Shown: positions 8,948 to 16,601, numbered from the stretch's first letter. The stretch: DNA of 42,132 nt from Candidatus Zixiibacteriota bacterium (GCA_035574315.1 DATLYW010000022.1:1-42132); one strand, 5' to 3'. Notes: generated from the letters alone by a model not told the origin. Translations and numbers: made by a program.

Positions 8948-9532
8948 TCAGCGGAAGCGCTGAACGGCGGCTGCCGCGGCCTCCTGCACTCCCGGCAGCG
9001 CGCAGAATCCGTTGGGTTCCACCCCGAACACGGGGTTGAATTTGCTGCGAAAGTTTTCGAGCGCGATGATCGCAGCCAATTCGACCAGCTCTTCGTCGCT
9101 GAAGTGGCGTTTGAGGCGGTTGAAAAATCGGTCGGTAACCCGTTTGCTCGTGTACGTCATTCGCTCCGCCAGCTCCAGGGCCAGACGTTCCCGCTCGGAG
9201 AACAGAGGATTTTTCTTGTAGTCGCCCAGCACCGCCTCCACCTTTTCCGCCGCCGCTCCGTGATGCATCGCACTGGATGCGTTGATGTCGATTCAGAACG
9301 GGCAGCCGTTGATACTGGCGGTCTTGACGCAGAGCAGATGGCGCAGCTCGGGTTCGACGAGCCCCGAAGCCTGAATCCCCGCCGCCAGCGCCTGGACTCC
9401 TTTCTGGATCGTCGGTCTCAAGGCGTAGATTTTCGCGGTATTCGACACGAAGCCGTAGCGCTTTTCCTGCTCCTCGAAGATCGCGCGCGCCTCCTCGCTG
9501 GCCTCCTCCTTCGTTACACCCTTGATCCTCAT
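8948..9532 (-). CDS. AhpD-like peroxidase, probable selenoprotein with an in-frame TGA (CxxU active site)
   Basis: One reading frame runs from the ATG at 9532 to the stop at 8948, interrupted only by TGA at 9295-9293. Codons before it encode 79 residues ending INGCPF. Codons after it continue IDINASSAMHHG and a further 100 or so residues with ordinary carboxymuconolactone-decarboxylase/AhpD character. AhpD-family enzymes have a CxxC pair in the context NGCPFC, so the TGA sits exactly at the second redox cysteine, giving C77-P-F-U80. A hairpin at 9265-9280 has the position and loop expected of a bacterial SECIS. The expected role is thiol-dependent reduction of peroxides. The ATG has GGGAGG nine bases upstream. 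The usual relay positions appear to hold His65 and Asn84 instead of Glu and His. A nonsense mutation or sequencing error is the alternative. Confidence 0.8.
9265..9280 (-). promoter_or_regulatory. SECIS-like hairpin after the in-frame TGA
   Basis: In the mRNA sense the bases are GCAUCCAGUGCGAUGC. Five perfect pairs (GCAUC/GAUGC) can be extended by one C-G pair, leaving a bulged C and a three-base AGU loop. The loop G and U fall at the 20th and 21st bases after the UGA. By memory of the Escherichia coli fdhF element this is the same spacing as its critical loop GU. SelB would bind such a loop to deliver selenocysteyl-tRNA. The stem is short, so the call depends on the gene context. Confidence 0.6.
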
Positions 9533-9965
9533 CGACGTGCCCTCCCGAATATATCACCTGCCGAACTCCCGGCGCGCCTCCTCCGGAGAGGCTTTCCGAT
9601 TCCGGCGCTTCGCGCCGGTTCAATCGATCAATCCGCGCCGTTCGTACATGGGCACTGTAGTCGCCCGGCGCACCGGACGCAAGCTCCGTTCCGGGAATTT
9701 ACTCCGGCTTCAAGGCGCGCCGGTCGCGCCTTTGCGGCTCTGCGATACGCCCGCGAAGAGGCGGCGGCGTCCGTGAGAATCCCCTCGCCTGCGAGCCGGC
9801 CGATCCGACGGAACGGCCGCCACTTCGGTCGCTCTCGCCCTGGCACGATTTGTGATGCCTCCCACCGCGACATGTCGAGGCCGGAGTCCGGCGAAAATCG
9901 GCGACGCAAAGCGATGAGCTCGCCGCAGGATTATCGATCGTTCGTCGAACGGAGGGAAGACAACA
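9533..9965. other. Intergenic region between divergent AhpD-like and haem-binding genes
   Basis: These 433 bases hold no coding frame with recognisable protein character. Its left end contains the Shine-Dalgarno sequence of the minus-strand AhpD-like gene, and its right end GGAGGGAAGA ahead of the haem-protein ATG. A TGGCACG at 9841-9847 resembles half of a sigma-54 site, but the matching GC is not at the right distance. No convincing promoter, terminator or repeat was found. Confidence 0.5.
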
Positions 9966-10454
9966 ATGGCAAGATCATGGATGCGGAAATCACTCCTGGC
10001 ATTGATCGCGGTCTTGCTCGTGATGCAAGCCGTGCCCTACGGGCGCGACCACACCAATCCACCCGTGCGCCAGGAGCCGGCCCGGGACGATCCCCGAACG
10101 CGGGAGCTGGCGGTGCGGGCTTGCTTCGACTGTCACAGCAACCGGACGGTCTGGCCGTGGTATTCCAACATCGCCCCGATCTCGTGGTTGATCGACCGCG
10201 ACGTGAAAAGGGGGCGCAGGGAGCTCAATTTCTCGGAATGGGACAGGCGGCAGGAGGAGGCGGGAGAGTCCGCAGCAACGGTCCGCAAGGGATCGATGCC
10301 CCCCTGGTACTATCCCTGGGGTTGGCTGTCGGCCGCCGAGCGCCAGGATCTCATCCGTGGTCTGGAGCGCACGCTCGGGAACGGAAAACGGCGGGTCGAA
10401 GCCGGCGGAAAGGAAAACGATCGAAAAACAGACGACCACGATGACGATCATTGA
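9966..10454 (+). CDS. Small exported haem-binding-domain protein (one CxxCH)
   Basis: This 162-residue protein has an N-terminal hydrophobic segment after Met-Ala-Arg-Ser-Trp-Met-Arg-Lys (about residues 9-24), which reads as a signal peptide or anchor. The single haem-attachment motif is in ACFDCHSNRTVWPWYS near residue 54. Conserved downstream features are PISWLIDRDV, a GRRELNFSEW segment and MPPWYY. This pattern matches the 'haem-binding domain' family of small periplasmic cytochromes, and MPPWYY could supply the distal methionine ligand. The last 25 residues are charged and end in Asp/His repeats, which may bind metal. GGAGGGAAGA precedes the ATG. It may serve the Fe-S/NrfD unit 250 bases downstream as an electron carrier, but that is inferred from position only. 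Confidence 0.8.
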   Translation: MARSWMRKSLLALIAVLLVMQAVPYGRDHTNPPVRQEPARDDPRTRELAVRACFDCHSNRTVWPWYSNIAPISWLIDRDVKRGRRELNFSEWDRRQEEAGESAATVRKGSMPPWYYPWGWLSAAERQDLIRGLERTLGNGKRRVEAGGKENDRKTDDHDDDH

Positions 10455-10571
10455 CCCAGGGGAGGCGGGCCCGCCGGGAAACGCCCTTCGTTAGCGCGCG
10501 ATTCGGCGGGGTTCGGTGATCGTCTTCATCACTCCGAGGCTCTCCGGATTTTAGGAAGCCATCGCTCATTT

Positions 10572-10587
10572 TTCCCAGAATCGGGAA
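10572..10587. promoter_or_regulatory. Inverted repeat TTCCC-N6-GGGAA upstream of the Fe-S/NrfD operon
   Basis: A perfect 5+5 inverted repeat with a six-base spacer lies about 40 bases upstream of the -24 element at 10628. It could be an activator or repressor half-site pair. No second copy was recognised near the other sigma-54 site, so its role is open. Confidence 0.3.
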
Positions 10588-10627
10588 CCGGCCGCGCTTC
10601 CAGCCAGCGTTGCCCGCGCGAAAAGCG

Positions 10628-10643
10628 TGGCACGCGAAATGCA
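10628..10643 (+). promoter_or_regulatory. Sigma-54-type (-24/-12) promoter for the Fe-S/NrfD operon
   Basis: The sequence is TGGCACG-CGAA-ATGCA. The -24 GG (10629-10630) and -12 GC (10641-10642) are separated by exactly ten bases, as in the family consensus TGGCACG-N4-TTGCA. Only the first T of TTGC differs. It lies 61 bases before the ATG at 10704, giving a leader of about 50 bases. A matching element precedes the convergent molybdoenzyme gene at 16214-16229. Confidence 0.6.
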
Positions 10644-10703
10644 GAATCACACAAAAACTGCGGCGTACATCGGATCGCCGGGCCATTTTTCAGAAGGTGA
10701 ACG

Positions 10704-11303
10704 ATGCGATGGGGAATGGTGATTGATCTGGCGCGCTGCGTCGGCTGTTATGCCTGCAGCGTCGCCTGCAAAGCCGAAAACGGCACGCCGCCCGGGGTCT
10801 GGTACGCTCCGGTTTTCGAAAAGGAGGTCGGTACTTATCCGACCGCAAAGCGGTTGTTCCTGCCGACGCTCTGCTTTCACTGCAAAGAACCGCTCTGCAT
10901 GAAGGCATGCCCCACCGGAGCCATCAGCAAGCGGGCCGACGGCATCGTTCTGGTCGACCACGACAGGTGTTGCGGGAGCCGCGCCTGCATCGCCGCTTGC
11001 CCTTACGGGGCGTTGAGCTTCGTCGAGGAGCAGCGCGGGGCGTTCGGCGACGAGCTGACGCCTTTCGAAAAAGCTTTCCCGAATCACCGCGTCGGAACCG
11101 CGCAGAAATGCACTTTCTGCGTGCACCGGATCGACCAGGGAAACTACGAGCCCGCTTGCGTCCAGACCTGCCCCACGCGCTGCCGGATTTTCGGAGATCT
11201 CGACGATCCCCAAAGCGAGATCTCCCGGGTCATAAGGGAGAGAACCGCGATGCAGCCCCGGCCCGAGGCCGGCACCGACCCGTCCGTCTATTACGCTCGC
11301 TAG
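10704..11303 (+). CDS. Four-cluster Fe-S electron-transfer subunit (PsrB/NrfC/DmsB type)
   Basis: This 199-residue protein has four ferredoxin-like cysteine groups. The first is CVGCYACSVACK (C12, C15, C18, C22), the second CFHCKEPLCMKACPTGAI, the third CCGSRACIAACPYGAL, and the fourth CTFCVHRIDQGNYEPACVQTCPTRC. The second and third are the classic DmsB/PsrB-type motifs. No signal peptide is present, so the protein should face the cytoplasm. It would carry electrons between a molybdenum catalytic subunit and the NrfD-type membrane protein encoded 13 bases downstream. The natural catalytic partner in the window is the minus-strand molybdopterin enzyme at 13501-16071, which also lacks an export signal. 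GAAGGTGA precedes the ATG. Confidence 0.9.
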   Translation: MRWGMVIDLARCVGCYACSVACKAENGTPPGVWYAPVFEKEVGTYPTAKRLFLPTLCFHCKEPLCMKACPTGAISKRADGIVLVDHDRCCGSRACIAACPYGALSFVEEQRGAFGDELTPFEKAFPNHRVGTAQKCTFCVHRIDQGNYEPACVQTCPTRCRIFGDLDDPQSEISRVIRERTAMQPRPEAGTDPSVYYAR

Positions 11304-11316
11304 AAAGGACCAGGAC

Positions 11317-12252
11317 GTGAGCGCCGCAGTCAATCCCTTCACCGCCGGCACGTGGATCATGGAACCCAAGCCGCAAAACGTCTGGGGCATCCCGCATGCG
11401 AGCTGGTTTTTCGCGATGGGCATGGGCGGCGCGCTCTTCATCAACCGCTTGCTCTTCGGCATCGAGCTGGGCCGCTGGTTCGGCATCGCCGTCGCGGACC
11501 TCTCGAGCGTCGCCCTGATATCCGCCGGCGGCCTGATTCTGATCGCCGACCTGGGCCGCCCGTGGCGCGTCTTGCGCGCGCTGATGAATCCGCGCACCTC
11601 GTGGATCAGCATCGGGGCGATCTGCGACTTCGTCTTCCTGGCCCTCGAGGGGCTCTGGATGGCGGCCGATTTCGACTGGGGCGGGACGCGCCCGCTGGCA
11701 TGGCTTCCGTGGGCCGGCAGCTCTCCGTTGGGGCTTTTGTTGCAGGCGATCGCCGGAGCTTCCGCGTTCGTCGTCATCGTCTATCCGGGGCTGGTCCTGG
11801 CCTGTTCTCCGTCGATCCCGTTCTGGAACACGGCCCTGATACCGCTTCAGTTTCTGAGCTTCGCTTTCGCGAGCGCTTTCGGCCTCGCGCTCCTGTCCGC
11901 CGCGTGGGTTCCGGTTGCGGATTCCGTTCTCTCCGCCTGGCTGGCGATGGAGCTCGTTTTCCTCGCGCTCACCACGCTGCTGTTCATCGCCCACCTCTTG
12001 AACGGCAGCGCGGCTCACCCGGCGGCGAAGCTTTCGGTGGCGCGGCTGACGGCGGGCGATCTGCAGGGGGCGTTCCTGACGGGCACCATCGGCCTGGGAT
12101 TTCTGGCTCCAGCGCTCTTGAGCGCTTACGCTCTGTACTCCGGCCGCCTCGATCCCCTGGTGGCTGTTCCGGTCGCGGCGATGACGCTCGCTGGAAACTG
12201 GTTCTCGAAATACGCGGTCATCAAGGCAGGTGTCTATGCGCCGTTTCTATAG
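11317..12252 (+). CDS. NrfD/PsrC-family polytopic membrane quinone-interacting subunit
   Basis: This 311-residue protein consists of about eight hydrophobic segments. Early features are WGIPHASWFFAMGMGGALFINRLL, with a conserved short arginine-bearing loop IADLGRPWR and then LMNPRTSWIS near residue 90. Both are standard for NrfD/PsrC proteins, which exchange electrons with the quinone pool. The GTG start at 11317 has AGAAAGGACC upstream and the gene follows the Fe-S subunit by 13 bases. The direction of electron flow, quinol oxidation or quinone reduction, cannot be deduced. The end is just before a secreted protein in the same operon. Confidence 0.88.
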   Translation: MSAAVNPFTAGTWIMEPKPQNVWGIPHASWFFAMGMGGALFINRLLFGIELGRWFGIAVADLSSVALISAGGLILIADLGRPWRVLRALMNPRTSWISIGAICDFVFLALEGLWMAADFDWGGTRPLAWLPWAGSSPLGLLLQAIAGASAFVVIVYPGLVLACSPSIPFWNTALIPLQFLSFAFASAFGLALLSAAWVPVADSVLSAWLAMELVFLALTTLLFIAHLLNGSAAHPAAKLSVARLTAGDLQGAFLTGTIGLGFLAPALLSAYALYSGRLDPLVAVPVAAMTLAGNWFSKYAVIKAGVYAPFL

Positions 12253-12265
12253 ACGGAGTTCCATC

Positions 12266-13030
12266 ATGCACATGGCACTGGGAAAGAAGGCTCTTTGGGT
12301 GTACGGCCTGGTCTGCGCCATCGCGCTGGCCTGGGTCCCGCCCGCCGGCGCCCAGATCGACGAGCGCGAGCCGTGGTACTTCACGGCGGAGGAAATCGAG
12401 TTGATCTACCGCTATCAGGAAAAATTCGGGCCGCGCCTGCAAAATCCGGTAAGGGCCAAAGGCTGCTTTTGGGGCCAGGGGGAGTTCACCGCGACGCAGA
12501 ACGGCAAGGGATTCTCGGCCCCTTGCCGGTTCGTCTCCGAAACCACCCGGCATCTCAAGGAGATGTTGAAGGCGGGTGCGGCAAGATATCTTTTCCCGCT
12601 CGATCTGGACCACGCCCACCTGCTGATTCCGGCGAGGCTCTGGGAGGAAAAATACAGCAAGCTTCCGTTCGATCAGGTCCTGCCGGTGCTGCTGACCGAT
12701 CCGGAGCTGGCGGCCCTCTATCACGCGAGCGAGCATCTGACCGTCACCGATCCGCGAACCGGCAAGGTCGATCTCGCCGCCAAGGCCTGGAAGGACAAAC
12801 GCAACGTCGTCGGCTTTTACGACGGCCGCCCCATCGAGATTCTCCCCCCCAACCCGGGAGGGACCGGGGCCTCCCCGCCGAAGGGCTATTACTCCTTCGG
12901 CGGCTTCCATCTGCTCGCGAGCAGCGGAGGGGATCTCTTCATCTTTCTTCGCGACCGGGTCATAAGCTTCGACATCACCTTCGAGATCGGCACCCTCGAC
13001 GACGAGCGGATCGTGGTCGGCAGCAACTGA
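12266..13030 (+). CDS. Secreted protein of unknown function, third gene of the Fe-S/NrfD operon
   Basis: The family is not recognised. From the ATG at 12266 (ACGGAG seven bases upstream) it is 254 residues. The N-terminus has Lys-Lys followed by a hydrophobic run (ALWVYGLVCAIALAWV) and PPAGAQ, a probable signal peptide cleaved after AGA. The mature part starts with EREPWYFTAEEIELIYRY and has two cysteines (in KGCFWGQG and SAPCRFVS) about 22 residues apart that could form a disulphide. A later segment has PPNPGGTG and KGYYSFGGFHLL. No haem or metal motif is visible. It is 13 bases from the NrfD gene and probably part of the same extracytoplasmic pathway. Confidence 0.72.
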   Translation: MHMALGKKALWVYGLVCAIALAWVPPAGAQIDEREPWYFTAEEIELIYRYQEKFGPRLQNPVRAKGCFWGQGEFTATQNGKGFSAPCRFVSETTRHLKEMLKAGAARYLFPLDLDHAHLLIPARLWEEKYSKLPFDQVLPVLLTDPELAALYHASEHLTVTDPRTGKVDLAAKAWKDKRNVVGFYDGRPIEILPPNPGGTGASPPKGYYSFGGFHLLASSGGDLFIFLRDRVISFDITFEIGTLDDERIVVGSN

Positions 13031-13155
13031 GCGCACTCCGGCCGGTCGAGAAAAAGGCGAGAGAAGCCGAAGCGGATCTTCGCGGTCAACCCTTCGATCC
13101 CGCCGAAGCGCTCCAGAAGATCGAATGCGCCCCCGGAGCCGTGCTTCCCTCGATT

Positions 13156-13473
13156 TCAACCGCCCGACATCGCCGTGGTTGTCAGAAGCACGTGTAAGGA
13201 CCCGTCGTCGACGATGGCGGTGTCCAGCCCGCTCCGGCGCAGGATGTTCGTTCCGTCCAGGAGAAGCATCACGCTCGACCCCGGCGTTCCGTCTGCGGTC
13301 AGGATAGCGTCGCGCAGCGCCGCGCCGTGGCGCCCGCAGAGCACGTCCACGAGGTCCCGCACGGTCGAGCCGGCGGGAAGCTCCACGGTCTCCTCCGCTT
13401 TCTTCACGGCGTTGCGGACCAGGCCGAAGTAGACGACCTTGACCGCGACCGAATTCTTTCCGGTCTCCCTCAT
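13156..13473 (-). CDS. moaD: MoaD/ThiS-family sulfur carrier protein
   Basis: This 105-residue ubiquitin-fold protein ends in MSGG, the C-terminal Gly-Gly that is adenylated and thiocarboxylated in MoaD. The body fits the family: VKVVYFGLVRNAV at the start of the fold, VELPAGSTVRDLVDVL, and VMLLLDGTNI with DGSLHVLL before the tail. MoaD gives its sulfur to build the dithiolene of molybdopterin. It lies 27 bases downstream of the molybdopterin oxidoreductase on the same strand, so the two are probably one transcript and the carrier may be dedicated to that enzyme. A tungsten-cofactor role is also possible. The RBS is weak; an internal start is possible near VAVKVVYF. Confidence 0.8.
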   Translation of the reverse strand: MRETGKNSVAVKVVYFGLVRNAVKKAEETVELPAGSTVRDLVDVLCGRHGAALRDAILTADGTPGSSVMLLLDGTNILRRSGLDTAIVDDGSLHVLLTTTAMSGG

Positions 13474-13500
13474 GCCGAAAACCGCCGCCTCCCGCGGCGC

Positions 13501-16071
13501 CTACGAACCGACCTTCTCGACCTTCACCCGGACGCAGGAGTCCAGGGCCGCCGAGAGCGCATCGATGCGGTCGAGCCTCTGCGGAATGAAGCTGTTGAAA
13601 TGGACTCCCTTTCCGAAGGAGTGGAGCGCCCGGCTCCTGCGCCCGAAGCAGCCCGCAATCCCGACGACCTCGGGATGGACGCACGCGGTGACGTACGCCC
13701 GGCCCTCCGCTCGATGGCCGAATCTCGTGGAAAGCCGGATGAGATCCCCGGTCGCGATGCCTTTTCGGCGCGCGGTGTCCTCGTTGAGCAGCAGGGAACA
13801 GGCGTCCGGATCCTTTTCGCTCAGCTCCTTCAGGTATCCGTTATGGGTCGTGTAGCTGAGCGAATGGAAGGGAAGCTTGAAGTTCACCACGAACAGATCG
13901 TGCCCGGGCGAGTCCTGCCGGAGCTCTTCGCACGGTTTCCAGTCCACCAGGGCCTGGTAGTCGGTTGCGTCCCACGGAATGCCCAGCTCCCGGGTGAGTT
14001 TTTTCACCTCTTCGCCCGCGGTCAGGAGATACTCGAGGTAGACCGGAATGCGCGCCTTTAGGAACGCTCGAGGATAGGCCTCCTCGACCTGCTTCTCGCC
14101 GGTGACGAGCGTCCCGTGCTCCTTGAACCACTCGAGCCCTTTTTGTTCCCCGAACCATGATTTCAACCATCGGTCCGCCAGCTCGGCCCACGTGTATCTT
14201 TCATCCGCTCGACAGGCGAACGGCTCTTTCAGGTCGAGCGTGGCGTTGAGCAGCGCGTAGAGGTCGCCGCGGAACCCGAGCTCGTCGGCGAGATCGAAAA
14301 GCACCTCCACCCAGCTCCGCGCCTCCCCCCTCGGCTCGATCACCGGCTGGCGCAGCATCCAGTACCATGGGCCCTCGCCGGCGCCGACGAACTCCGTGGG
14401 CTCGTTGGGGATCGCGTCGAGGCGCTCCAGATAATGCGTGTCGGGAAGCAGGATGTCGGCGAACTCCGCCGTCTCGTTCAGCTCGCAGGCGAACGCCACG
14501 ACGAACGGGATCTTCTTCAGAGCCTCCGCCATCTGATCCGGGTTGGCGCAGGTCATCAGCAGATTGCTGCGGCAGACGATCAGGGTGTCCAGATCGTAAT
14601 CGAGCTTGAACAGCTCGGGGTGGAGCAGGGCCTCGGTGAAGAACGGCCCGCCGTACGGCGCCACCGGGCAGAGATCGAGCAGGTCGTAACGCTCCGGCTT
14701 TCTCACCCGGGTAGCGGGGTACGGCGGCTTGCGCCGGCGCGCGTAACCTTCGGGCACGAGCAGTCCGTCCGCGGACGCCGCCGGCGACCACGTGAGCGGC
14801 GCGGTGCGCGACACCGGACTGCCTCCCAGATGGCCGCCCGGCACGTCGATCGCGCCCACGATCACGTTCATGAGCTGGATCGCCAGCCCGGCCAGCATCC
14901 CGTGCTTGTGGGCGGTCGCGCCCCGGTACCAGTTGGCCGCCGCCGGGCGGTACGGAAGCTTATGGCCGCCGATCATGACGGTGCCGCCGATGCCGGCGGC
15001 CTCGCCGAATTCGCGCGCCAGGCGGCGGATCGTCTCCGCCGGAACCGTGGTGATCCCGGCCGCCGTTTCCGGGGGATACCGGCGGACGTTTTCCTTGAAG
15101 AGCGTGAAAGCGGTCGGGTGCTCCCTTCCTCCGACGGAAAACCTCCCCTCGAGGGCGATCTCGCCGAAACCGGGGTCGTCGAACGGACGAGCCCGCCTCG
15201 CGAGCTCGTCCCACATCAACGGCTTTCCGGTGGCGCCGTCCCTGAGATAGTGGCCGTCGGCGGCGATCAGATACGGGCCGTTGGTGTATCGCGTCAGGAA
15301 CTCGCGGTCGTAAACGCCTTCCTCGTTGAGCAGGACGTGAATCATCGAAAGCGCCAGCGCCGCGTCCGTCCCCGGGCGGATGGGCACCCACTCGTGCGCC
15401 TTGGAGCCGGCGTTGATGCCGACGGGGTCGACGACGACCAGCTTCATGCCGCCCATCCGGGCGTCCGCCATCTCCGCGGCCAGCTCCATCGGCAAATGGT
15501 TCGTCACCGATCCGTTTTGCGTGCCGAAGAGCATGAGGAACCGGCAACGGCGGATGTCCGGCTCGCCGAACCAGGTGCCGTGGGTGAGATAGGTCACGGG
15601 ATGAAAACCGTTGCCGCAGTAGTACTGGGCGCCGGCGCCCCAGAAATTCGGGGTTCCGAAAGCCGCGGCCCACGAGGCGAAGAACACCCCCGACTGCCCT
15701 CTCGTGTCGAAAGAAGAGACCGCCAGCCTGCGCGGATCGTCGCGCCGGATCCTCGCCAGCCGCTCGGCGATGGTCGCCAGCGCCTGTTCCCACGAGATCC
15801 GCTCCCATCGCGGATCGACGTCGAAGCCCTTCGCGGGATTGGTGCGCCGCATCGGATGGAGCACGCGTCTCGGATCGTAGAGCGACATGAAGCCCGAGTT
15901 CCCCTTGGCGCAAATCCGGCCGCGGTTCTGCGGGCAGTCCGGATCGCCCTCGATCTTGACGATCACCCCGTCCACCCGGTTCACCCGAATGCCGCAGGTG
16001 TTCCAACACATGGAGCAGGTCGATTTGATCCAGACGTTTTCTCTTGCTCGTTCGGTTCGGGAGTCGTGCAC
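13501..16071 (-). CDS. Molybdopterin-dependent oxidoreductase, catalytic subunit (DMSO reductase family, no Tat signal)
   Basis: This 856-residue protein starts with the [4Fe-4S] motif C19, C22, C26, C54 (CSMCWNTC then GRICAKG). Next come the molybdopterin-binding segments, including LMLFGTQNGSVTN, VVDPVGINAGSKAHEWVPIRPGTDAAL and, late, the C-terminal dinucleotide-binding fold with HNGYLKELSEKDP. C152 in AQYYCGNG is the likely molybdenum ligand. The class resembles PsrA/PhsA-type enzymes, but the substrate is unknown. There is no twin-arginine signal in the longest possible frame, so the enzyme should be cytoplasmic. The GTG start follows GAGGGCACG. moaD follows, and a sigma-54-type promoter lies about 145 bases upstream. 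The Fe-S and NrfD subunits it presumably uses are on the opposite strand at 10704-12252. Confidence 0.88.
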   Translation of the reverse strand: MHDSRTERARENVWIKSTCSMCWNTCGIRVNRVDGVIVKIEGDPDCPQNRGRICAKGNSGFMSLYDPRRVLHPMRRTNPAKGFDVDPRWERISWEQALATIAERLARIRRDDPRRLAVSSFDTRGQSGVFFASWAAAFGTPNFWGAGAQYYCGNGFHPVTYLTHGTWFGEPDIRRCRFLMLFGTQNGSVTNHLPMELAAEMADARMGGMKLVVVDPVGINAGSKAHEWVPIRPGTDAALALSMIHVLLNEEGVYDREFLTRYTNGPYLIAADGHYLRDGATGKPLMWDELARRARPFDDPGFGEIALEGRFSVGGREHPTAFTLFKENVRRYPPETAAGITTVPAETIRRLAREFGEAAGIGGTVMIGGHKLPYRPAAANWYRGATAHKHGMLAGLAIQLMNVIVGAIDVPGGHLGGSPVSRTAPLTWSPAASADGLLVPEGYARRRKPPYPATRVRKPERYDLLDLCPVAPYGGPFFTEALLHPELFKLDYDLDTLIVCRSNLLMTCANPDQMAEALKKIPFVVAFACELNETAEFADILLPDTHYLERLDAIPNEPTEFVGAGEGPWYWMLRQPVIEPRGEARSWVEVLFDLADELGFRGDLYALLNATLDLKEPFACRADERYTWAELADRWLKSWFGEQKGLEWFKEHGTLVTGEKQVEEAYPRAFLKARIPVYLEYLLTAGEEVKKLTRELGIPWDATDYQALVDWKPCEELRQDSPGHDLFVVNFKLPFHSLSYTTHNGYLKELSEKDPDACSLLLNEDTARRKGIATGDLIRLSTRFGHRAEGRAYVTACVHPEVVGIAGCFGRRSRALHSFGKGVHFNSFIPQRLDRIDALSAALDSCVRVKVEKVGS

Positions 16072-16213
16072 CGTGCCCTCGCAAGCCGGTTTGCTGCGGC
16101 GGCGGGATCTGCTTGAGCTTCGCGCCGGACGCCCGGCACAGGACCCGGACGCGATCGGGCCAGGCCCGAAAGAGCATTCCCAGCCGCCGCGCGCGGAGCG
16201 CTAGCGGTAGCAG

Positions 16214-16229
16214 AGCAACTGACATGCCA
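16214..16229 (-). promoter_or_regulatory. Sigma-54-type (-24/-12) promoter for the molybdopterin oxidoreductase-moaD unit
   Basis: On the minus strand the bases are TGGCATG-TCAG-TTGCT, a near-perfect match to TGGCAYG-N4-TTGCW with ten bases between GG and GC. It is upstream of the GTG at 16071 and predicts a leader of about 130 bases. This is the better of the two sigma-54-like sites in the window. Confidence 0.68.
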
Positions 16230-16524
16230 CCCCGGCCCGGCACGAGCCGAGCCCTCCGGCGACATGCCGGCGCCTTTTTCCCGGCCATCCCACGGCCAAA
16301 GCCGGGACGGGCGCGCTATTTTTTACGATCCCGGATTTTTCCGACGAGCTGACCGCGGGCCCGCGCTACCAAAGATCGGAAAATACGGTCGTGGGATTCC
16401 GAACCGCAGGAAGGACCGCATGCGTGCGGAGCAATGGATCGGCGGTTTTTTGCCCAGAAAACGGTCCCCGGCTCGAAGAAGAGCGAACCGCGGAGCGCGG
16501 TCGCCGTGGTCGAAAGAAGGAAAA
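16230..16524. other. Non-coding stretch between the sigma-54 site and tRNA-Pro
   Basis: This roughly 300-base stretch has no frame with recognisable protein character. It holds a CCGGC-N5-GCCGG inverted repeat just upstream of the sigma-54 site (about 16256-16270), and short T-runs near 16276 and 16319. An activator site for the sigma-54 promoter would be expected here, but none can be identified with confidence. Confidence 0.4.
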
Positions 16525-16601
16525 TGGTCGGGGCGACCGGATTTGAACCGGTGACCACACGCACCCCAAGCGTGTGCGCTACCAGGCTGCGCTACGCCCC
16601 G
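16525..16601 (-). tRNA. tRNA-Pro (anticodon GGG)
   Basis: The cloverleaf is complete: acceptor CGGGGCG/CGCCCCG, D arm GCGC/GCGC with loop AGCCTGGTA, anticodon stem CACGC/GCGTG, loop TTGGGGT with anticodon GGG at 34-36, T arm ACCGG/CCGGT with loop TTCAAAT. The discriminator is A and the CCA end is encoded (16525-16527). It lies 57 bases downstream of the merR-type gene on the same strand. Confidence 0.95.

Noticed and set aside
8948..9268. The second half of the AhpD-like frame as a separate small gene starting MHHGAAAE
   Set aside because: It lacks the CxxC motif and a proper start. Both halves are in the same frame and join through the TGA.
9841..9858. Sigma-54-like TGGCACG before the haem-binding gene
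   Set aside because: The GC is about two bases too far downstream for the required ten-base spacing.
8936..10444. Plus-strand 502-codon open frame across the AhpD-like and haem genes
   Set aside because: It lies antisense to the AhpD-like frame and overlaps the haem-binding gene out of frame. Its translation has no protein-like pattern.
16072..16213. Molybdenum-cofactor riboswitch in the molybdoenzyme leader
   Set aside because: No conserved aptamer pattern could be recognised in the leader.
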